Assembly: GCA_947311265.1 (NCBI GenBank)
Contig: CAMZKQ010000255.1
Location: 1 to 5,479, forward strand
Direction: 5' to 3'
DNA from: an uncultured Chlorobiota bacterium
GTDB lineage: Bacteria > Bacteroidota > Bacteroidia > Bacteroidales > JAADGE01
Length of the DNA stretch: 5,479 nucleotides
Part shown: positions 1 to 5,479 of the stretch, piece after piece
How the letters are laid out: each line of letters opens with the position of its first letter
How positions within the stretch are numbered: the stretch's first letter is position 1
Translations under genes and position numbers: made by a program
The notes under the pieces: generated by a model
What the model was told of the DNA's origin: nothing
What the model saw: only the letters and a program-made list of their open reading frames with translations
Database searches by the model: none

Positions 1-1899
1 TCAACACTTTTTTTATTGCTCATTTTTACCTTTTCTTGCACAACTAAAATTTCAGAAAAGGAAAAAGAAAAAACAGAACATTTAATTACATCGGCAGACC
101 TCTACATGGTAAAAGAAATTAGAAATGCCTACAAAAATGCAACACGTGCAGAAAATGGTGAACCCGGAAAAAAATATTGGCAAAACCGCACTAACTATAA
201 AATAAAGGCAACATTTAATCCTAAAACAAGATTGCTAACAGGTTCAGAAATAATAACTTACAAAAACAATAGCCCGAATACACTTTCAAAAATAATTATT
301 CGCCTTTATCAGGATATTTACAAAAAAGGCAACAAACGAGATTGGGATATTGGTGGAGCAGACATTAACCTGGGCGTAAAAATCGACTTTCTAAAAATTG
401 GAAATCACCGCTACTTTCTTGATTCGGCTAACGTAAAACGAAGTTCGACACTTCTAACCATTAAGCTAAAAGAAGCCCTTGCCTCAAATTCGGCAACTGA
501 AATTCAAATAAAATGGAACTTCTATATGCCCAATAAAACCCCTATTCGCATGGGAAAATACGATGGAACATCGTTTCATATTGCTTATTGGTACCCCAAA
601 ATTGCCGTTTACGACGATATTGAAGGCTGGGACATGCACGCCTACACTGGGCAGACTGAGTTTTATAACGAATATGGAGATTTTGATGTGGAAATTACTT
701 TGCCCAGAAATTATTTAGCATGGGCATCAGGACCATTACAAAACGAAGCAGAAATATTTACGCCCAAATATTTGGCACGAATAAAGGAGGCAAAAACTGC
801 GGATAAAATTATAAATATTTTAAAAGAGGAAGACTGGAAAGAAAATAAAATTACACAAAACAAAGCAAAACACAGCTGGAAATTTAAAGCCACAAACCGA
901 CCCGATTTTGCCATTTCTATAACTGACAAATTCCTCTGGGACGCAACATCTGCCAATGCTGGCAGTAAAAAAGTAGCCCTCCATGCAGTATATAAAAAAG
1001 CATCTACGGAGTTTTATAAAGTCGCAAAAATAAGCAAAGAAGTTATAGAATACTTCTCCAATCAGCAGCCCCAAATTAGCTACCCTTACCCACAACTAGT
1101 GGCATTCAATGGCGGTGGTGGCATGGAGTTTCCGGGTATAATTAACGATGGCGATACCGACTCCGACAATGAAACACTACACTTAACATCGCACGAAATT
1201 GGGCATAGCTACTTCCCATTTTACGTGGGTACAAACGAAACCCGATACGCTTGGCTAGACGAAGGTTTAGTCTCCTTTTTCCCTCGCCAATTTGTAAAAG
1301 ACTTCTCCAAAGAAGAAGGCTTTAATCCTTTTGAAGAAATTATAAAACGCTATAATACTGAGGCACAAACTTTTAAAGATATGCCACAAATGTTATCATC
1401 GGACAATACAAAAGGAGCAGCTTACCGCTTTCATGCCTACAGGCGTTCATCAGCAGGATTTTATGTACTTAGAGAAATGATTGGGAGCGATAAATTTAAC
1501 CAATCATTACAACTTTTTGCCCAACGCTGGAACGGTAAACACCCCACCCCATTCGATTTTTTTAACACTATAAATTTTGTAACCAAAGAAGATTTATCTT
1601 GGTTCTGGAAACCTTGGTTTTTTGATTTTGCCTACGCCGATTTAGCCATCGGGAAAACTCAAATTGTGGGCAAAAACCGAACCATAAACATTCTCCAAAA
1701 AGGGAAAATACCAGTACCTATAAAGCTGAAAATTAATTATGAAGATGGCTCTGAAAGAATAATTACAGAACCGGCAAGCGTTTGGAAAACTAACACTATT
1801 TTCACCATCTCAATAAAAAATAAGCCCATCGTTTCGCTAGAACTAGATAACCGCCTGACACCCGATGCCAATTCAGACAATAATAGAGTTAAATTTTAG
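1..1899 (+). CDS. M1-family zinc metallopeptidase lipoprotein (5'-partial)
   Basis: Predicted zinc aminopeptidase-type enzyme that removes residues from peptides, probably anchored in the cell envelope as a lipoprotein. The frame is open to the window edge. The first available start, TTG at 16, would give a signal peptide with no positive charge, so the true start lies just upstream. A hydrophobic stretch ends in FTFSC, with Cys at 37-39 as the likely lipidated residue; the -3 Thr makes the lipobox imperfect. Numbering from TTG 16: an N-terminal beta-sandwich (about 50-250), the substrate-binding motif GGGGMEFPG (366-374, the GAMEN equivalent), zinc motif HEIGH (393-397), 18 residues, then the third ligand Glu416. 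Tyr475 aligns with the catalytic Tyr of aminopeptidase N, keeping the same 14-residue spacing to the following IG glycine. The C-terminal region (about 545-627) is a small beta domain ending in PDANSDNN, common in Bacteroidota M1 proteins. All catalytic residues are intact. Family is secure; exact substrate is unknown. Confidence 0.95.
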   Translation, partial: STLFLLLIFTFSCTTKISEKEKEKTEHLITSADLYMVKEIRNAYKNATRAENGEPGKKYWQNRTNYKIKATFNPKTRLLTGSEIITYKNNSPNTLSKIIIRLYQDIYKKGNKRDWDIGGADINLGVKIDFLKIGNHRYFLDSANVKRSSTLLTIKLKEALASNSATEIQIKWNFYMPNKTPIRMGKYDGTSFHIAYWYPKIAVYDDIEGWDMHAYTGQTEFYNEYGDFDVEITLPRNYLAWASGPLQNEAEIFTPKYLARIKEAKTADKIINILKEEDWKENKITQNKAKHSWKFKATNRPDFAISITDKFLWDATSANAGSKKVALHAVYKKASTEFYKVAKISKEVIEYFSNQQPQISYPYPQLVAFNGGGGMEFPGIINDGDTDSDNETLHLTSHEIGHSYFPFYVGTNETRYAWLDEGLVSFFPRQFVKDFSKEEGFNPFEEIIKRYNTEAQTFKDMPQMLSSDNTKGAAYRFHAYRRSSAGFYVLREMIGSDKFNQSLQLFAQRWNGKHPTPFDFFNTINFVTKEDLSWFWKPWFFDFAYADLAIGKTQIVGKNRTINILQKGKIPVPIKLKINYEDGSERIITEPASVWKTNTIFTISIKNKPIVSLELDNRLTPDANSDNNRVKF

Positions 1900-1911
1900 C
1901 ATTAAAAGCTA

Positions 1912-1941
1912 TTGCAGTTTTATAAGAAATTATTAAATTTG
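1912..1941 (+). promoter_or_regulatory. Probable Bacteroidota-type promoter for the BatD-like/batA pair
   Basis: The 65-base gap between the peptidase stop and the next ATG contains TTG at 1912-1914 and TAAATTTG at 1934-1941. The second element matches all fixed bases of the Bacteroidota -7 consensus TAnnTTTG, and the 19-base spacer to TTG is in the range known for the -33/-7 pair. Transcription would begin about 1947-1950, leaving a short AT-rich leader before ATG 1965. No Shine-Dalgarno sequence is visible, which is normal in this phylum. Chance matches occur in AT-rich DNA, but the position between two genes and the correct spacing favour a real site. It suggests the Bat pair can be transcribed separately from the peptidase. 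Confidence 0.55.
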
Positions 1942-1964
1942 GGCACTTTTTAAAAAATTTAAAC

Positions 1965-2942
1965 ATGAACGGCAAGGCATATATTTTTCTACTACTGCTT
2001 TTATCTTTTGGCAAGTTAGCATTTACACAAAAAGCAATTCTAGATACCACCGAAATTTACATTGGCGACCCTGTAAAACTCTACCTTCTCGTACCCACCG
2101 AGCAAGGAAAAGTAATCCGTTTTCAGCATTTTGAAGATACAATTATGGGGGGCATAGAAATCCTAGAAACCCCAATTATCGACTCTGTAGAAAATGGCAC
2201 TTTCCTCCGAAAAACTTGGCTAATTACCTCTTTCGAGGATAGTGTTTTTAATATTCCTCCAATAAAAATTACTATTGGCGGACAGGAGCATTTTAGCAAT
2301 CCCACCTCCCTTAGAGTAAAATATTTTATTCCTGACAGCACCACGCTGGCTAAGATTGATACCGTACAGTTACTCAAAATATTTGATATTAAAGGCATTG
2401 AAGACACACCGCTAACTTTTGCCGAGTTTTGGGAGCGGTTCGGGCTATACATTATTTTTTCCCTTATCGGGATATTATTAGCCATTGGCACATATTTTTT
2501 CATTAAGAAAAGACGAGAAAACAGACCTGTTTTTATTCCCCAAGCCCCTAAAATTCCACCACACATTACTGCCCTTTCAGACTTAAAAAAGTTGAAAGCA
2601 AAGGAACTTTGGCAGAAAGAAAAAGTAAAATTATACTATACAGAATTAACCGATATTTTACGCCACTATATCGAAGCAAGATTTGCTGTACCAGCAATAG
2701 AATACACTAGTGATGAAATATTGGGGTCCCTAAAAAATGCAGACCTAATAAGTCCAACAGACTATTCCGAGCTAGCACAAATATTAAACTTTGCAGATTT
2801 AACCAAATTTGCAAAGCTAAACCCACTCCCCCACGACAATGACCGCTGCATGCAATATGCTTTCAATTTTATAGAAAGTACGAAACATGAAATTGAACAA
2901 GAGCCTGATAATCAAATAGAAATAGAACAGAAAAATGGATAA
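1965..2942 (+). CDS. BatD/DUF4381-like membrane protein, partner of BatA
   Basis: Likely inner-membrane component of the Bat (aerotolerance) system; biochemical role unknown. Visible layout: a signal peptide (1-21, hydrophobic core then AFTQ), a periplasmic beta-rich domain (about 22-140) resembling the start of BatD proteins (IYIGDPVKLYL, and the FNIPPIKI segment), a linker with DIKGIEDTPLTFAEFW (141-156), one transmembrane helix (about 159-180) followed by KKRRE as a cytoplasmic-side anchor, and a cytoplasmic helical domain (about 200-305) with LRHYIEARF (232-240), the TSDEIL motif (248-253) and ADLTKFAK (277-284), all typical of DUF4381-like proteins. The acidic tail (308-323) looks disordered. 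ATG 1965 is chosen because the signal peptide begins there. Its end overlaps batA by 8 bases, so translation is probably coupled. In other Bacteroidota this gene type sits between a DUF58 gene and batA; here the upstream neighbour is a peptidase. It is shorter than full BatD, so the bare name batD is not applied. Confidence 0.82.
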   Translation: MNGKAYIFLLLLLSFGKLAFTQKAILDTTEIYIGDPVKLYLLVPTEQGKVIRFQHFEDTIMGGIEILETPIIDSVENGTFLRKTWLITSFEDSVFNIPPIKITIGGQEHFSNPTSLRVKYFIPDSTTLAKIDTVQLLKIFDIKGIEDTPLTFAEFWERFGLYIIFSLIGILLAIGTYFFIKKRRENRPVFIPQAPKIPPHITALSDLKKLKAKELWQKEKVKLYYTELTDILRHYIEARFAVPAIEYTSDEILGSLKNADLISPTDYSELAQILNFADLTKFAKLNPLPHDNDRCMQYAFNFIESTKHEIEQEPDNQIEIEQKNG

Positions 2943-3927
2943 TATAATATTTGAAAATCCGAATTTACTGTGGTTACTACTGCTATTGCTCCCTGTTTTG
3001 CTTTGGTATATCTTTAAGCAATCCAACTCGCAAGCCACACTTACCATGTCCTCAACAACATCTTTTGACGAGGGAAGCCCCGCTGTAAAAAGCTACTTTC
3101 GCCATATTTTATTTCTCCTAAGGGCAATGGCAATTGCTCTAATAATTGTTGTTTTGGCAAGACCACAAACCATAAATAGCTCGCAAGATGAAGTTACAAA
3201 AGGGATTGATATAGTACTTTCCTTGGATATTTCGAGCAGTATGCTAGCACAAGATTTTAAGCCCAATCGCCTTGAGGCGACAAAAGATTTGGCTATCAAT
3301 TTCATTTCTGGTCGCCCACTCGATAGAATTGGGCTAGTAATTTTTAGTGGAGAAAGTTTTACACAATGCCCCCTTACTACCGACCATGCTGTACTAATAA
3401 ACCTTTTTCAGGATATAAAACAGGGCATGATTGAAGATGGCACTGCAATTGGAGTGGGGCTGGCAACTGCTGTTAATCGTCTAAAAGAAAGCGAGGCTAT
3501 AAGCAAAGTTATTATCTTGATGACTGACGGAGTGAATAATAGTGGCGAAATTGCACCTGTAACTGCAGCCGATTTAGCCGCCAAATATGGCATACGGGTA
3601 TATACCGTTGGGGTTGGGAAAAATGGTATGGCGCCTTACCCTGTACAAGGCATATTTGGAAGGCAACTACAGCAAATGGAAGTAAAAATTGATGAAGAGT
3701 CGCTTAGAGAAATTGCAGAAAAAACTGGTGGGCAATATTTTAGAGCCACTAGCAATGGAAAATTAAAATCAATATATGAGGAAATTGACAAACTCGAAAA
3801 ATCTAAAATTGATGTAAAAAAATATAGTACACGCCACGAGGAGTACCTTATTTTTGCAATCCTAGCCGCAGGCTTAGTGCTTTTAGAAATAGTATTGAGG
3901 CAAGTTTTTTTTAGAAATTTACCTTAA
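2935..3927 (+). CDS. batA: BatA, von Willebrand factor A domain membrane protein
   Basis: Inner-membrane VWA protein of the Bat locus, which was named for aerotolerance in Bacteroides fragilis; it is thought to form an envelope complex with other Bat proteins and a MoxR ATPase. The 330-residue length is normal for BatA. Two N-terminal membrane helices (about 8-27 and 55-76) precede the VWA domain (about 90-285), and a third helix (about 303-324) ends the protein. The MIDAS metal site is complete: DISSS (Asp98, Ser100, Ser102), Thr170 in EDGTAIG and Asp198 in MTDG. BatA-specific segments include KPNRLEA (109-115), SFTQCPLTTDH (141-151) and TAIGVGLATAVNRLK (170-184), which distinguish it from BatB. 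ATG 2935 lies inside the end of the previous gene (8-base overlap). The stop overlaps that of the convergent hydrolase gene, so no batB, TPR or batD gene follows. A run of eight T at 3905-3912 lies in the last codons but the frame is intact. Confidence 0.96.
   Translation: MDNIIFENPNLLWLLLLLLPVLLWYIFKQSNSQATLTMSSTTSFDEGSPAVKSYFRHILFLLRAMAIALIIVVLARPQTINSSQDEVTKGIDIVLSLDISSSMLAQDFKPNRLEATKDLAINFISGRPLDRIGLVIFSGESFTQCPLTTDHAVLINLFQDIKQGMIEDGTAIGVGLATAVNRLKESEAISKVIILMTDGVNNSGEIAPVTAADLAAKYGIRVYTVGVGKNGMAPYPVQGIFGRQLQQMEVKIDEESLREIAEKTGGQYFRATSNGKLKSIYEEIDKLEKSKIDVKKYSTRHEEYLIFAILAAGLVLLEIVLRQVFFRNLP
3924..3927. other. Shared TTAA: overlapping stop codons of two convergent genes
   Basis: The palindrome TTAA serves as both gene ends. 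Bases 3925-3927 read TAA for batA on the plus strand, and 3926-3924 read TAA for the hydrolase on the minus strand. There is therefore no intergenic space and no room for a dedicated terminator; each transcript must run into the other gene's coding region. Seen directly in the sequence; any regulatory effect is inference. Confidence 0.97.
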
Positions 3928-5012
3928 CCTCTTTTTTGAGGCGTTGTCTTTATATCTACAGTGTCTTTATGTGGAACATTGCCAGATAAGATATAAATAT
4001 TATTTTCCTTATCAAAGATTCTGTTTTCAATTTCATGAATACCCTTGCGTAAAAAAATCGAATTAATATCTTCCGTAACTTCCAAAATATTTTGATGATA
4101 CCAATGCTGCCCATAATTATGGTCTTGCTCTTCGGTAGCTTTTGTAACATCTACAAAATGAACATTCTGAATATTTACTGGCGAGCTTGCCCCTAAACCT
4201 AGCCTATTTTTTTTATTGATTCGGTTGGCTATTTTACGCAGTATTTTATCATTCTTATTGATATAAACATGCACCCGCTCGGCAATTAGAGTTAATTGTT
4301 CAAAACTTTTTCCTTTTTCAAACAAATCATTATCGGTATCCGGGGCAATCAGGATTAGTTCGCTAATATTCCTGTTGAGCCTGTAATTTTCGGTAAGTAC
4401 ATCAATCATATTTTTCAGTACTTTATTGCCCATAGAGTGGCACATAAGGTGCAAATTATTGCCACAAAATTCATTCTCTGTTTGGCGAGTAGTTATATTT
4501 ACTTTAAAAAATTCTTTATAAAATTGGTCGAGCTTCAAGAATAATCTTGATAAGGCTAAGCCAGCAACGATGGAGTCATTTTGGTCGCTGTAATAATCCC
4601 AAGGGGTAGCTTTTCCGTTGGTAGTCCAGTAAAAAATTAGCACCTCATCAATAGGACTATCTTTGTTTGCGGCAAAATTTTTACGCAAAAATTGTAGATG
4701 CTCTTTTAAATCCTCTGCTTGGTTAGCAAAGCCATGCACGTAAATGAGTAAATCTCTACTTTTGTGCTTAGCCTTGCTAGCCATTCTAGAATATATATCC
4801 TGAAATACTTTTACCGAGCCTTCGGTTTTTGTTTGGTAGTTAATTTTCCCATGAATATCAGGAATTACATTAACTTCATCATTTTCAGTATTATAAGAGG
4901 CAAATCGAATGCCCGAAGAAGGGAAATGTTCTCCACTAGTATCTATATACTCTTTCCCGTTTTCATCGGAAAGAATAGCACGATTAGTGGCTATATAATG
5001 TGTTTTTTCCAA
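3924..5012 (-). CDS. DUF900-family alpha/beta hydrolase (TTG start)
   Basis: Predicted serine hydrolase of the DUF900 type (alpha/beta hydrolase of unknown function); substrate unknown. The N-terminus HYIATNRAI (5-13) matches the usual family opening (Y-ATNR). LLIYVHGF (88-95) supplies the oxyanion-hole strand and turn, CHSMGN (191-196) holds the nucleophile Ser193, LIAPDTD (221-227) is a family strand, and Asp255 in INKND is the likely acid. The catalytic His is probably His303 in GQHWYH, with His298 as an alternative. No signal peptide or membrane helix is seen, so it is probably cytoplasmic. A tail of about 55 residues (308-362) of unknown role follows the hydrolase core. The start is TTG at 5012: the frame meets a TAG stop five codons upstream, no ATG or GTG lies between, and the first in-frame ATG (Met77) would remove the conserved N-terminus. 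It follows the barrel gene by 12 bases in the same frame and is probably co-transcribed with it. Confidence 0.88.
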   Translation of the reverse strand: MEKTHYIATNRAILSDENGKEYIDTSGEHFPSSGIRFASYNTENDEVNVIPDIHGKINYQTKTEGSVKVFQDIYSRMASKAKHKSRDLLIYVHGFANQAEDLKEHLQFLRKNFAANKDSPIDEVLIFYWTTNGKATPWDYYSDQNDSIVAGLALSRLFLKLDQFYKEFFKVNITTRQTENEFCGNNLHLMCHSMGNKVLKNMIDVLTENYRLNRNISELILIAPDTDNDLFEKGKSFEQLTLIAERVHVYINKNDKILRKIANRINKKNRLGLGASSPVNIQNVHFVDVTKATEEQDHNYGQHWYHQNILEVTEDINSIFLRKGIHEIENRIFDKENNIYILSGNVPHKDTVDIKTTPQKRG

Positions 5013-5027
5013 GACTAGTGAAAACTA
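5010..5027 (-). promoter_or_regulatory. In-frame TAG / TTG stop-restart junction between barrel and hydrolase genes
   Basis: Reading the minus strand, the barrel gene ends in TAG (5027-5025). Four sense codons (Phe, Ser, Leu, Val) follow in the same frame, then TTG (5012-5010) opens the hydrolase. No Shine-Dalgarno-like sequence is visible in the 12-base gap. Reinitiation by ribosomes ending on the barrel gene is the simplest way to translate the hydrolase. Readthrough of the single TAG would instead make a barrel-hydrolase fusion, but this is less likely because the barrel already ends in a proper C-terminal Phe signal. Confidence 0.6.
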
Positions 5028-5474
5028 AAATCTGTACCTAATATTAAGCCCAACACCTGCATAATGCCCAGTGCCAGAACCAAAGAAATAAGAGGGGCGC
5101 CAATCGGCACCAATGGTAATTGGTATGGCTTGTATTGGGTACTCTATCCCCAATTCGCCAGTAAGCGAGAAGTTAACACCTCCGCTATACGAGTAACTGG
5201 CAAGCCCTATTCCCGGGTAGAAAACAAGACCATCGCCGCCTATGGGGATAAGCCAATCGTAGATGACCGAAAGCCCTGCAGTACCACTATAAAAAATTAA
5301 ATCGCCATGTAAGCGGTTGCCGCCTAGCGGCATAGTACCGTCTAGTGAGCCTCCTGCTGAGCCATAATTACCAAATCTTGCCCCCAGCTCGTAGCCTTTT
5401 TGTGCCTTGGCTTCGGAAGTAAAAACGAGTGAAATGCTAAATAAAATAGCAAATGCTAGAAATATTTTTTTCAT
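5025..5474 (-). CDS. Small outer-membrane beta-barrel protein
   Basis: Predicted outer-membrane protein, function unknown. It starts MKKIF with a classical signal peptide, hydrophobic core 4-19 and probable cleavage after Ala24 in the AKA|Q site. The mature part of about 125 residues shows eight amphipathic strands separated by Gly/Ser-rich turns, roughly at 27-35, 40-50, 53-63, 65-78, 83-95, 100-114, 117-131 and 138-149. The last strand ends NIRYRF, the terminal Phe being the usual signal for outer-membrane insertion. This fits an eight-stranded barrel of OmpA/OmpW size, without a periplasmic domain. The segment IPITIGADWRPSYFF (117-131) resembles a strand common in small Bacteroidota outer-membrane proteins, from memory of the phylum. 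ATG is at 5474-5472 and only five bases lie upstream in the window, so its promoter is not visible. It is the leading gene of a likely two-gene unit with the hydrolase. Confidence 0.85.
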   Translation of the reverse strand: MKKIFLAFAILFSISLVFTSEAKAQKGYELGARFGNYGSAGGSLDGTMPLGGNRLHGDLIFYSGTAGLSVIYDWLIPIGGDGLVFYPGIGLASYSYSGGVNFSLTGELGIEYPIQAIPITIGADWRPSYFFGSGTGHYAGVGLNIRYRF

Positions 5475-5479
5475 AATAA

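Noticed and set aside
16..18. TTG at 16 as the true start of the M1 peptidase
   Set aside because: The frame is open upstream, and starting here would leave a seven-residue signal peptide without any basic residue; the real start is outside the window.
711..1095. Overlapping minus-strand open frames opposite the M1 peptidase
   Set aside because: Their hydrophobic, Phe-rich content is the reverse complement of Lys-rich AT-rich coding sequence; no start context or family similarity.
2123..2566. 147-codon open frame on the minus strand opposite the BatD-like gene
   Set aside because: It lies fully inside a well-supported gene, shows no recognisable motif, and reads as the antisense shadow of that gene.
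3905..3912. Run of eight T near the end of batA as programmed slippage or a frameshift error
   Set aside because: The existing frame gives a normal-length BatA ending, so there is no need for slippage.
3928..3941. Possible hairpin CCTC-TTTTTT-GAGG just after the batA stop, as a terminator
   Set aside because: The stem is only four base pairs, flanking bases do not pair, and no T-run follows on the plus strand; it also lies in the hydrolase coding region.
4764..5300. Plus-strand open frames opposite the hydrolase and barrel genes
   Set aside because: Both sit within genes whose minus-strand products have clear domains or signals; no independent evidence.

Overview
The window looks like chromosomal DNA from a member of the Bacteroidota, most likely a marine or environmental relative of Bacteroidales/Marinilabiliales; genus cannot be told. 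The reasons are strong AT richness, start sites without clear Shine-Dalgarno sequences, one good match to the Bacteroidota promoter pattern (TTG plus TAnnTTTG), and protein families typical of the phylum: a lipoprotein M1 metallopeptidase, a BatA protein preceded by a BatD/DUF4381-like partner, and a small outer-membrane barrel.

Layout. Positions 1-1899 (+) hold an M1-family zinc metallopeptidase lipoprotein whose first few codons lie outside the window. A 65-base gap (1900-1964) carries a probable promoter. Positions 1965-2942 and 2935-3927 (+) form a tightly coupled pair overlapping by 8 bases: a signal-peptide/one-TM protein of the kind found just before batA in Bacteroidota, then BatA itself, a von Willebrand factor A protein with an intact MIDAS metal site. 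On the minus strand, transcribed towards batA, an 8-stranded outer-membrane barrel protein (5474-5025) is followed 12 bases later by a DUF900-type alpha/beta hydrolase (5012-3924). The two converging units end on each other: their stop codons share the tetranucleotide TTAA at 3924-3927.

How the genes work together. The BatD-like protein and BatA probably form an inner-membrane complex exposed to the periplasm, normally linked to a MoxR ATPase, a DUF58 protein, BatB and TPR proteins. None of those partners is in the window: a peptidase sits upstream and an unrelated convergent gene directly downstream, so this looks like a shortened or split Bat locus. The barrel protein and hydrolase are probably co-transcribed. 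They are in the same reading frame, separated by a single TAG stop, and the hydrolase appears to start at TTG. I see no RNA genes, CRISPR, insertion sequences or defence system. The unusual points are the truncated Bat locus, the shared stop codons, and the in-frame barrel/hydrolase junction. There is no convincing sign of an entirely new system.
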